Positions 7,972-14,914 of a stretch of 18,498 nucleotides of DNA are shown in pieces. Location of the stretch: positions 1 to 18,498 of the forward strand of contig CAZJWK010000050.1 in assembly GCA_964549595.1 (NCBI GenBank), read 5' to 3'. A program made the translations under genes and the position numbers. The notes beneath the pieces are model-generated. The model saw only the letters and a program-made list of their open reading frames with translations. It was not told where the DNA came from and did not search any database. Positions within the stretch are counted from its first letter, which is position 1, and each line of letters opens with the position of its first letter. The stretch is from CAZQQN01 sp964549595. GTDB lineage: Bacteria; Bacteroidota; Bacteroidia; CAILMK01; CAYYUA01.

Positions 7972-8466
7972 TTATTTACTAAAGCCTTTACTATCATTTA
8001 ATTGGTAAGCTATAGACCCTTTATGAAACAAATCTTTCTCTTCACCAGACCCTTCCTTAACAACCTTCCCGTTAATGAGTAACTTTAATTGTAATTTATT
8101 CACGGCATTTTTTCGTGAAAGGGCTTCAAGAACCAATTTTTGCTTCTCTTTGGTTTGAAAAGAAAATTCAAATTTCTCACCGCCGCAGAAAGATTTGGAT
8201 TCGCCATCTATATGGAATTTGCCATTCCCTATTGAACCATCGGCTTTTACTTGATAAGTGACCTTTACAGGCTCATCTAAATCGCCTTTTATGGACTTTT
8301 CGTTTTGAGTCGTTTTTTTGTTTTGCTTAGGTTGGGTATCATGAATAGATGACGTCTGCCCTTCATCCTTTGAGCAACCGACCATCATAATACCGGCCAA
8401 CAAAATAGCCATGTACCTCATAAATGTCAGTTTTCGTAGTTTTATTTCCCTAATAATGGGTAGCAT
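7972..8466 (-). CDS. Small putative lipoprotein of unknown function
   Basis: This 164-residue protein is not recognised. Its N-terminus has a basic stretch, a hydrophobic run and a lipobox-like MMVGC with the lipidation cysteine at residue 31. After processing it would be an envelope-anchored lipoprotein of about 134 residues. A Lys/Gln/Asp-rich linker (about 32-62) precedes a likely beta-rich domain containing SFCGGEKFEFSFQ. An alternative ATG at 8421 (MRYMAILL...) gives a more standard short signal peptide; the ATG at 8466 is preceded by a purine-rich AGGGAGAG that sits very close to it. The gene lies 175 bases upstream of the preferred amidoligase start, on the same strand. Partnership with the amidoligase is only suggested by position, since each has its own promoter candidate. 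Confidence 0.6.
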   Translation of the reverse strand: MLPIIREIKLRKLTFMRYMAILLAGIMMVGCSKDEGQTSSIHDTQPKQNKKTTQNEKSIKGDLDEPVKVTYQVKADGSIGNGKFHIDGESKSFCGGEKFEFSFQTKEKQKLVLEALSRKNAVNKLQLKLLINGKVVKEGSGEEKDLFHKGSIAYQLNDSKGFSK

Positions 8467-8503
8467 CTCTCCCTAAAAAGTATACTACCGATTATTACTG
8501 AAG

Positions 8504-8537
8504 CAAAACTAATTTATGAAGTACCCTGGCCGACCAA
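8504..8537 (-). promoter_or_regulatory. Candidate Bacteroidota promoter for the lipoprotein gene
   Basis: Minus strand: TTG (8535-8537), 23-base spacer, then TAGTTTTG (8504-8511), an exact match to TAnnTTTG. The predicted start near 8498 lies about 32 bases upstream of the ATG at 8466. Confidence 0.4.
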
Positions 8538-8577
8538 TTTTTCGATGAGGTTAATTTGTATTTCGTTTAATTTCGAT

Positions 8578-8623
8578 CGGATAAAGGTTAACAATTCAAA
8601 CCCCTTTTTGGCTTTTTTATCCG
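8578..8623. other. Nested inverted repeat in the yaaA-lipoprotein gap
   Basis: CGGATAAA (8578-8585) pairs perfectly with TTTATCCG (8616-8623). Immediately inside, GGTT (8586-8589) pairs with AACC (8599-8602). The right arm overlaps the palindrome ATCCGGAT (8619-8626). It could be a weak terminator for yaaA or an operator for the lipoprotein promoter just beyond it; no run of T follows on the minus strand, so a terminator role is doubtful. Confidence 0.35.
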
Positions 8624-8678
8624 GATTGGATTAACTATGACTTAAAAGGCTAAACCCAAAAGTTAGGAGGCAAACTGG

Positions 8679-9446
8679 TTAGTTCCTTGTAAAAACTAAT
8701 TCCTGATCAGTAGATAGCGCTTCATTAAACCGGTACCCCGCTTTATCAAATCCTTTTAATGCTTCAGGGGTTTTTATCCGGTTCTTAATGATATAATCCG
8801 TCATGAGTCCTCTGGCCTTTTTCGCATAAATGGCAATAGTTTTGTAATGACCGTTTTTATTTTCCTTGAAAACCGGAGTTATCAATTCACCCGTTAATTT
8901 ATCAGCTTGAATAGCCTTAAAATACTCGTTAGATGCCAGATTAATTATATAAGGATGTTCATGATGTTCAAGGTCATCATTAATGAGATCAGTGATTTTG
9001 CCATTCCAGAATTCGTACAGGTTTTCGCCTTTAGGGTTTGCCAATTTAGTGCCCATTTCCAATCGGTAAGGCTGAATAAGGTCCAAAGGCCTTAATAAAC
9101 CATATAATCCTGATAAAATCCGAACCTCGTCCTGTGCAAAATCAAAATCCTCATCATTATATTGATTAATGGCGATTCCATCATATACATCTCCTCTAAA
9201 TGCCAATAAGGCCTGACGGGCATTTTCTTTGGTAAAAGGGGTCGAGAATTGCTGGTAACGGTCAAAATTTAACCTGGCCAACTTTTCATTGACATTCATC
9301 AATTCGCCAATGCCTTCCGGGCTGTATTGGCGAAGTTGTTCCACAAGCTGTTCAGAATCCTTTAATAAACGGGGCTGGGTGGCTTTTTCTAATCTGATAT
9401 CATCTGAAAACTCCATGGTTTTGGAGGGGGAAAGCAGGACAAGCAT
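8679..9446 (-). CDS. yaaA: Peroxide stress protein YaaA (DUF328 / UPF0246)
   Basis: The 255-residue protein begins MLVLLSPSKTMEF, the strongly conserved N-terminal signature of the YaaA family (LLSPAKTL in E. coli). Other family stretches are seen: FRGDVYDGI near 88-96, LSGLYGLLRPLDLIQPYRLEMG near 111-132, NLASNEYFKA near 168-177, and the KKARGLMTDYII stretch near the end. Length matches the family. In E. coli YaaA lowers free intracellular iron and limits damage under hydrogen peroxide stress; that role is known for the family, not shown here. It is a cytosolic protein. The gene is transcribed divergently from the DUF72 gene across 124 bases that hold candidate promoters for both. Confidence 0.93.
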   Translation of the reverse strand: MLVLLSPSKTMEFSDDIRLEKATQPRLLKDSEQLVEQLRQYSPEGIGELMNVNEKLARLNFDRYQQFSTPFTKENARQALLAFRGDVYDGIAINQYNDEDFDFAQDEVRILSGLYGLLRPLDLIQPYRLEMGTKLANPKGENLYEFWNGKITDLINDDLEHHEHPYIINLASNEYFKAIQADKLTGELITPVFKENKNGHYKTIAIYAKKARGLMTDYIIKNRIKTPEALKGFDKAGYRFNEALSTDQELVFTRN

Positions 9447-9498
9447 ATTACTTTATTTTTTATTTAAAAATTGCGATTTAGCCAATCAATTCACCGGA

Positions 9499-9528
9499 CA
9501 AAATTTAAATGATTGAAATCTTTTACAA
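9499..9528 (-). promoter_or_regulatory. Candidate promoter for yaaA
   Basis: Minus strand: TTG (9526-9528), 18-base spacer, TAAATTTTG (9499-9507), which has one extra T relative to TAnnTTTG. The leader would be about 45 bases. It overlaps the opposing DUF72 promoter candidate, so the two could interfere or be co-regulated. Confidence 0.3.
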
Positions 9529-9547
9529 ACCCTTATAATTATCTTTG
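9513..9547 (+). promoter_or_regulatory. Candidate promoter for the DUF72 gene
   Basis: TATCTTTG (9540-9547) matches TAnnTTTG exactly. A TTG at 9513-9515 is 24 bases upstream, slightly longer than usual. The leader would be under 20 bases before the ATG at 9571. Confidence 0.4.
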
Positions 9548-9570
9548 TGATCGACTAAAATGGAACAGTT

Positions 9571-10311
9571 ATGAGCACCCAATGGTTTATTGGCACTTCT
9601 GGATGGTCCTACAAAAATTGGGACAAAAAATTTTATCCCCCGGACCTAAAGGCTGAAAACAAAATTGCTCATTACAGCAAACATTTCAATGCTACTGAAG
9701 TCAATGCATCCTTTTACCAGAATCTGGATCCTGAAACTTACCAAAATTGGCGACAACTAGTACCAGCGGATTTTTCTTTTACCGTAAAGCTAAACCGCTA
9801 CATGACCCAAATGAAAAAATTAAAGGTAGATGACCAAACCAAAGAACGATTGGACCAATTTTTTGAAGGGGTTAAAAATTTAGGCGATAAACTTGGTTGC
9901 ATTTTAATTCAACTACCACCATCCTTAAAAAAAGACCCGGAAAAATTGGGAAATTTTATGGAAGTCCTTCCCGGGGAATACCAGTATGCTTTGGAATTCA
10001 GAAACAATTCCTGGTTCGATAAGGAAACAGAAAATTTGCTAAAAAGCTTTAATGCCGCATTTGTAATCTCTGATTCACCGAAGTGGCCCTGTCACATAAC
10101 AACCACTGCTGATTTCATTTATGTCCGCTTTCACGGGAAAGAGAAATTATTCATTTCCCAATACAAAGAAGAAGACCTCGAATCCTGGGCAAAAACGCTT
10201 TATCAATTCAAGGAAAGTAATAAAACAGGTTACTGCTTTTTCAATAATACCGACCATGGCTACGCCATTGGTAATGCCAAAAAAATCCGTGAATTACTTG
10301 AAAAAGGCTAA
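9571..10311 (+). CDS. DUF72 family (YecE-like) TIM-barrel protein
   Basis: The 246-residue protein opens with WFIGTSGWSYKNW (residues 5-17) and FYPPDL (21-26), the hallmark DUF72 start. Further family stretches are ATEVNASFYQ (39-48), FTVKLNRYMTQ (70-80), CILIQLPPSLKKD (111-123), YALEFRNNSWF (about 138-148), YVRFHGK (189-195) and YCFFNNTDHGYAIGNA near the C-terminus. Length is normal. DUF72 proteins have a TIM-barrel-like fold and no firmly established biochemical role. The ATG at 9571 is well placed behind a consensus promoter; no clear Shine-Dalgarno site is seen. It reads in the same direction as purB, 146 bases ahead, but purB appears to have its own promoter. Confidence 0.9.
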   Translation: MSTQWFIGTSGWSYKNWDKKFYPPDLKAENKIAHYSKHFNATEVNASFYQNLDPETYQNWRQLVPADFSFTVKLNRYMTQMKKLKVDDQTKERLDQFFEGVKNLGDKLGCILIQLPPSLKKDPEKLGNFMEVLPGEYQYALEFRNNSWFDKETENLLKSFNAAFVISDSPKWPCHITTTADFIYVRFHGKEKLFISQYKEEDLESWAKTLYQFKESNKTGYCFFNNTDHGYAIGNAKKIRELLEKG

Positions 10312-10352
10312 TCAAAATTTTCTTAACACCGAATCGATCCCTAAATGGGTGT

Positions 10353-10386
10353 TTGATCAAAGTGTTACACCGGTATTTTACCTTTG
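10353..10386 (+). promoter_or_regulatory. Candidate purB promoter with overlapping palindromes
   Basis: TTG (10353-10355), 23-base spacer, TACCTTTG (10379-10386), an exact TAnnTTTG match. The -33 TTG lies within the perfect palindrome TTTGATCAAA (10352-10361), and the spacer holds GTGTTACAC (10362-10370). These could be operators. The leader to the ATG at 10458 would be about 66 bases. Confidence 0.45.
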
Positions 10387-10457
10387 AACTGGGACAATAA
10401 TTCGTTTGAAGCGCATAAAATGCCCTGCAATTGGAAACTAAAAACATATGCTCCATT

Positions 10458-11813
10458 ATGGAAATGACCAATCTTAAAGCCATCTCCCCGATTGACGGCA
10501 GGTATTTAGAAAAAGTAACAGAATTTAGTGCCTATTTTTCTGAGTTCGGCTTAATCAAGTTTCGTTTAAAGGTAGAAATTGAATACTTCATTGCCCTAAG
10601 TAAAACCCTGAATGACCTGACTGATTTTCCGGAACATGAATTTAAAACACTCCGCAATATTTATGAAAGTTTTGATCCTGAAGAGGCAGAAAAGGTCAAA
10701 GCCTTAGAAAAGGTGACTAACCATGACGTCAAAGCCCTCGAATATTACATAAAGGAAAAATTTGACGAAAAAGGATTGAGTCATTATCGGGAATTCATAC
10801 ACTTTGGCTTAACCTCCCAGGACATCAACAACACCGCTCTACCCTTGGCCCTAAAGGAAGGGTTGGAAAATCATTTTCTACCATTTTTAAAGAATTCAGT
10901 CATTGGAAAGCTAAAAAATCTTGCTGATGAATGGAAGGCCATTCCAATGCTTGGTCATACTCATGGCCAACCAGCCACTCCTACTCGATTAGGGAAAGAG
11001 GTGCAGGTCTTTGTAGAACGATTGGAAAAACAAACGGCCACACTTGAACAAATTCCTTTGGAATGCAAATTTGGTGGTGCTACCGGTAACTTCAATGCCC
11101 ATTTTGTGGCTTATCCGGAAATTGACTGGCCGGCGTTTGGAGACTGGTTTACTAAACATTGCCTGGGTCTTGAAAGACAACAATTTACTACACAAATTGA
11201 GCATTACGATAACCTGGCTAATATTTTTGACAACCTGAAGCGTATCAATACCATACTCACAGACCTTTCCAGGGACTTTTGGAACTATATTTCAATGAAT
11301 TACTTTAGTCAAAAATTAAATGACAATGAAGTTGGATCGTCTGTCATGCCCCATAAAATAAATCCCATTGATTTTGAAAATGCAGAGGGTAACCTGGGGC
11401 TGGCCAATTCCTTTTTTAACCACTTAAGCGAAAAGCTACCGATTTCCCGTATGCAGAGAGATCTGACAGATTCAACCGTTACCCGTAATATAGGATTGCC
11501 ACTTTCTTATTCTTTATTAGCCCTTAAATCATTAAGCAAAGGGTTAAATAAAATTAAACCAAACCGGCAAAAGTTGGAAAGTGACCTCGAGGAGAATTGG
11601 GAAATCCTTGCGGAGCCTATACAAACGGTCCTTAGAAAAGAGGGTTATAAAAATCCTTATGAAACTTTGAAAACCTTAACCAGAAAGGATGACAAGATCA
11701 CAAAGGAAGAAATCTATCAATTCGTAGATACTTTGTCTATTTCTAATGAGGCTAAAGGAAGGTTAAAACAGCTTACACCCCAAAATTACCTTGGCGACAA
11801 TCCTGAGTTTTAA
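10458..11813 (+). CDS. purB: Adenylosuccinate lyase
   Basis: PurB cleaves SAICAR to AICAR and adenylosuccinate to AMP, both with release of fumarate. The start at 10458 (MEMTNLKAISPIDGRY, 451 residues) aligns residue for residue in spacing with the E. coli start MELSSLTAVSPVDGRY. The frame is also open from a TTG at 10431, which is less likely. Motifs include HFGLTSQDINNTALPL, GHTHGQPATPTRLGKE (catalytic-site histidines) and the fumarase/aspartase superfamily signature SSVMPHKINP with the flexible-loop serine. Length and motifs place it in the E. coli-type PurB branch. The enzyme is cytosolic and normally tetrameric. Its TAA is only two bases from the converging DUF502 stop. purD, another de novo purine gene, lies nearby on the other strand. 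Confidence 0.96.
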   Translation: MEMTNLKAISPIDGRYLEKVTEFSAYFSEFGLIKFRLKVEIEYFIALSKTLNDLTDFPEHEFKTLRNIYESFDPEEAEKVKALEKVTNHDVKALEYYIKEKFDEKGLSHYREFIHFGLTSQDINNTALPLALKEGLENHFLPFLKNSVIGKLKNLADEWKAIPMLGHTHGQPATPTRLGKEVQVFVERLEKQTATLEQIPLECKFGGATGNFNAHFVAYPEIDWPAFGDWFTKHCLGLERQQFTTQIEHYDNLANIFDNLKRINTILTDLSRDFWNYISMNYFSQKLNDNEVGSSVMPHKINPIDFENAEGNLGLANSFFNHLSEKLPISRMQRDLTDSTVTRNIGLPLSYSLLALKSLSKGLNKIKPNRQKLESDLEENWEILAEPIQTVLRKEGYKNPYETLKTLTRKDDKITKEEIYQFVDTLSISNEAKGRLKQLTPQNYLGDNPEF

Positions 11814-11815
11814 AT

Positions 11816-12475
11816 TTACTGCTTTTCATCCGGTTCTTCTTCATTGACCTCAGAATCCTTGCTCAAAGGCCTTATATTGGTCACCCCTGCGGAAACAATA
11901 AATTTCATTATGTCCGTGGAATTGGCATCTACTGGGGTTACCTTATCCTTAGGCAGCAGAAACAAATTACCCGAAAAATTATAGGAATGAGGGCAATAAA
12001 CAGCAACCAATCCTTCTAAGTCAAGCATACTCAAATCCTCCTGGGTGATGAAACCTAAACGGTGCATACCGGCATTGGTCATCTTAACAAGAACCGGTTT
12101 ATTAAATTTTTTCTTATCCCCCACAAATGCTTCTGTTAACTCTTTAATAGAAGTGTAAATAATGCTCACAAAAGGCGTCTTGGTAATGCTTTTGTCAAGG
12201 ATTCGAAAGAGGGCATTAAAGAATGCATTGGACAATAAATAACCGAAAAGGGCTATTCCAAAAAAAACAATAATAATTCCTAATCCGGGTAACTGGAAAC
12301 CGAAAAGGTTATCAAGCAAGTCATTCACCAAGCCATCAATCCAACCTATCAGCGCAAGAAGAATAATAATAGTCGCTCCTACGGGAAATACAAACAAAAT
12401 GCCCCTGACAAAATATTGGAGCGTATTTTGAAGTGACTCCCTAAAGCTGGAAGAATATTTAAATCGGTTCTTCAA
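11816..12475 (-). CDS. DUF502 family membrane protein
   Basis: The 219-residue protein has two transmembrane helices (about 23-45 and 64-86) and family-typical stretches: YFVRGILFVFPVGATI (21-36), PGLGIIIVFFGIALFGYLLS (64-83), and the soluble region with ITKTPFVSIIYTSIKELTEAF and LVAVYCPHSYNFSGNLFLLPK. This matches DUF502. Most of the protein after the second helix is soluble, ending in an acidic tail (DSEVNEEEPDEKQ). Function is not established for the family. The gene follows purD on the same strand after 44 bases, so co-transcription is likely, although a functional link with purine synthesis is not implied. Confidence 0.88.
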   Translation of the reverse strand: MKNRFKYSSSFRESLQNTLQYFVRGILFVFPVGATIIILLALIGWIDGLVNDLLDNLFGFQLPGLGIIIVFFGIALFGYLLSNAFFNALFRILDKSITKTPFVSIIYTSIKELTEAFVGDKKKFNKPVLVKMTNAGMHRLGFITQEDLSMLDLEGLVAVYCPHSYNFSGNLFLLPKDKVTPVDANSTDIMKFIVSAGVTNIRPLSKDSEVNEEEPDEKQ

Positions 12476-12519
12476 AACCCGTTTTTTTCCTTGATTTCAC
12501 AAATTACAAAAATTCACCT

Positions 12520-13788
12520 TTAGCTACTTCCAATATCCTTCCTGTAGTAGGCTCTTTCAAATTGAATGCTTGACACTGCTTTGTAAGTTTTTTGAATAGC
12601 ACTTTCTAAATTCTTCCCTAATCCCGTAACCGACAATACGCGCCCACCTGAAGTCTTAATTTGGTCTCCTTCCTTTTTTGTACCCGCCTGGAAAACGCTA
12701 CAATCCTGAACCTCATTTAAACCATGAATCACCTTGCCTTTTTCATACTCACCGGGATACCCCCCTGAAACCATCATGACTGTCGCCCCGGCTTCTTCAG
12801 TTATCTCAGGTTTCAACCCATCCAGATTACCTTCAATGGTCTGCCTTATCAAATACAACAGATCGGTTTTTATTCTGGGTAAAACCACTTCGGCTTCAGG
12901 ATCCCCAAGTCTCACATTGTACTCAAGGACATAAGGTTCGTTATCAACCAGGATTAATCCGAAATACAAAAATCCTTTAAAATGACAACCCTCCTCATGA
13001 AGCCCCTGAATGGTCGGTTTTACAATGGACTCCTCAATCTTATCAAATAAGTTTTGCCCCATTTCAGGTGCCGGAGAAATCGCTCCCATTCCTCCGGTAT
13101 TGGGCCCAGTATCCCCCTCTCCGACTCTTTTGTAATCCCTTGCAGTGGGTAAAAAGACCTGGTTTTTCCCATCCGTTAAAATAAAAACGGATAATTCAGC
13201 ACCATCCAGAAATTCTTCGATTACAACTTTCTTACCGGCACCCCCCAGCTTTTCATGGACCAAATAATCCTCCAAAGTTTTCAAAGCGGCTTCATAGCTA
13301 TCACAAATAACGACTCCCTTACCGGAAGCCAATCCATCGGCTTTGATCACATACGGTGGTTTTTGTTTACTCAGAGCTTCTTTTGCCCTTTCAAAGTCTT
13401 CGGAATCAAAAGCTGAATAGCCAGGGGTGGGAATACCATATTTATGCATGAAATCCTTGGCAAAACCTTTACTCCCCTCGAGCTGAGCGGCATATTTATC
13501 AGGCCCTAAAACGGGCACTTTTACCAATGCCTTATCATCGTTAAAAAAATCCACTATGCCATGAACAAGTGGTTTTTCCGGACCAACAATGACAAGGTCA
13601 ATATTTTTTTCGAGAACAAGGTCCTTAATTGCCTTAAAATCCGTTTCATCAATGTCAACGTTTTGACCAATATTAGCAGTTCCGGCATTGCCAGGGGCAA
13701 TAAACAGTTGGTCACAATCCTTACTCTGAGCAATTGCCCATCCTAAGGCATGTTCTCTTCCTCCCCCACCTAAAAGTAATGGCTTCAT
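12520..13788 (-). CDS. purD: Phosphoribosylamine--glycine ligase (GAR synthetase)
   Basis: PurD joins glycine to phosphoribosylamine with ATP, the second step of de novo purine synthesis, in the cytosol. The 422-residue length is standard. The N-terminal domain starts LLLGGGGREHALGWAI (4-19), followed by VIVGPEKPLVHGIVDFF. ATP-grasp elements follow: GSKGFAKDFMHKYGIPTPGY, YVIKADGLASGKGVVICDSY, GPNTGGMGAISP and the metal-binding EYNVRLGDPEAEVVLPRI. The C-terminal domain carries MMVSGGYPGEYEKGK and FQAGTKKEG. All key motifs are present. The ATG at 13788 precedes the first strand directly. A consensus promoter lies just upstream, and DUF502 follows on the same strand. Confidence 0.97.
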   Translation of the reverse strand: MKPLLLGGGGREHALGWAIAQSKDCDQLFIAPGNAGTANIGQNVDIDETDFKAIKDLVLEKNIDLVIVGPEKPLVHGIVDFFNDDKALVKVPVLGPDKYAAQLEGSKGFAKDFMHKYGIPTPGYSAFDSEDFERAKEALSKQKPPYVIKADGLASGKGVVICDSYEAALKTLEDYLVHEKLGGAGKKVVIEEFLDGAELSVFILTDGKNQVFLPTARDYKRVGEGDTGPNTGGMGAISPAPEMGQNLFDKIEESIVKPTIQGLHEEGCHFKGFLYFGLILVDNEPYVLEYNVRLGDPEAEVVLPRIKTDLLYLIRQTIEGNLDGLKPEITEEAGATVMMVSGGYPGEYEKGKVIHGLNEVQDCSVFQAGTKKEGDQIKTSGGRVLSVTGLGKNLESAIQKTYKAVSSIQFERAYYRKDIGSS

Positions 13789-13817
13789 ATCAGGAATTTT
13801 TTGCTTTGTATAGTAAG

Positions 13818-13849
13818 CAAAATTATAACCCTAAACTTACAAAGGCCAA
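13818..13849 (-). promoter_or_regulatory. Candidate purD promoter
   Basis: Minus strand: TTG (13847-13849), 21-base spacer, TAATTTTG (13818-13825), an exact TAnnTTTG match. The predicted start near 13812 leaves a leader of about 24 bases to the ATG at 13788. Confidence 0.5.
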
Positions 13850-13866
13850 AGGAAATAGATAATAAA

Positions 13867-13890
13867 GGAAATCTTATTAAAATTATTTCC
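13867..13890. terminator. Weak hairpin in the methyltransferase-purD gap
   Basis: GGAAAT (13867-13872) pairs with ATTTCC (13885-13890) around a 12-base loop. On the minus strand the stem is followed by TTTATTAT, a poor U-tract. It may end transcription of the upstream methyltransferase gene. The remainder of the 302-base gap 13789-14090 shows only the purD promoter; a 71-codon rightward frame there (13975-14190) looks spurious. Confidence 0.2.
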
Positions 13891-14090
13891 CTTTGGGTTA
13901 AAGAAGGGATTTATAACAAAAATAACCAGTAAAAGGATTACTAAAGACCCTCTAACCACCTAATCCCAACCATCTTGATTCATTCAGATTTTGACAAGAA
14001 AACCACTGGCTTTATCAAGGCGCTAAAGTATCTCATAAATTACCCTTTAAAAATGCCAATTTTTATAGAATTAAAGAAACCATTGAGCCG

Positions 14091-14900
14091 TCAAAAGCGA
14101 ATTTTGAATGACGATTTTGGCAAAGAAGGGCTTAAAAAAATCAAGCCCATTCGATACAAATCAACAGTCATGGACACGTTTGAATTTTGAATAATGGTCT
14201 CCCAAGCACTTTTCATTTCAGGAGACCAGTTTATGTCATCGATAGCGATTACTCCTGAATTATTCATATAAGGAAGCACCGTATTAAAATTACGAATCAC
14301 TGGTTCCTTCTTGTGATGGCCATCCATTAAAAGAAAATCAATTTCCTTTATGCTGTTTAACGCATTTTTTAAATGATCCTCAAAAGCGCCCTCGACCATG
14401 ATTAATTCAGTGCCGGGATTTTCTTCCCTAAGATTTTCAAGGTATTTACGGGTAATATTTGATGTTTCAGGACATCCCTCTATCGTTATAAGTTTAGATT
14501 TCCTATTTGCTTGCAATCCTTTCATCAGATAGGCTGAACCTATGCCAAAGCCAGTCCCTAACTCCAGTGCATACCTAAGTCCAAAATAACGGATCGTCCT
14601 ATAAAGTAATTGACCGTACTTAGAAGGGATGGTAATTTTATCCACTTCACTACTGACCTGGATTATTGATTCTCTTCCTTCCCCTTTTGCACCCAGGTCC
14701 ATTTTCTTAAACCATGACCGGTCATAGGCGATCTTTTCCCTAAAACCCTCAACATCCAAATAATCATCGTATTGGTAGTTATCATTCAGTACCTGGCATA
14801 TAAAGTGGTATAAAAAGGGCGAATGGATACTATACCTTGTTCTGGCGGTTAATAAGTGACCAAAGAATGATTTCACACGAAATAAATAATGTTGTGGCAA
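14091..14900 (-). CDS. Class I SAM-dependent methyltransferase, TTG start
   Basis: In this 269-residue cytosolic protein the SAM-binding motif LELGTGFGIGSAYL is at 112-125, the acidic end of the second strand is in TIEGCPE (E141), and DFLLMDGHH (188-196) and IAIDDINWSP (218-227) resemble catechol-O-methyltransferase-like / Methyltransf_24 enzymes. The N-terminal block TRYSIHSPFLYHFICQVL (21-38) is a conserved extension in Bacteroidota relatives. The start is TTG at 14898-14900. An in-frame TAA lies two codons upstream, the next in-frame ATG is at codon 67, and AAGG sits about ten bases before the TTG. The gene begins 14 bases after the DUF349 stop, so the two are probably co-transcribed. The methyl acceptor is unknown. 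Confidence 0.8.
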   Translation of the reverse strand: MPQHYLFRVKSFFGHLLTARTRYSIHSPFLYHFICQVLNDNYQYDDYLDVEGFREKIAYDRSWFKKMDLGAKGEGRESIIQVSSEVDKITIPSKYGQLLYRTIRYFGLRYALELGTGFGIGSAYLMKGLQANRKSKLITIEGCPETSNITRKYLENLREENPGTELIMVEGAFEDHLKNALNSIKEIDFLLMDGHHKKEPVIRNFNTVLPYMNNSGVIAIDDINWSPEMKSAWETIIQNSNVSMTVDLYRMGLIFLSPSLPKSSFKIRF

Positions 14901-14914
14901 AGGTTACCTTAACA

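Noticed and set aside
10431..10457. TTG-initiated longer form of PurB
   Set aside because: The ATG at 10458 matches the E. coli PurB start in spacing, and a TTG start is not needed.
13975..14190. Rightward 71-codon frame beginning in the gap before the methyltransferase end
   Set aside because: It overlaps the well-supported methyltransferase gene by 100 bases on the opposite strand, has no promoter or recognisable motifs, and looks like chance.
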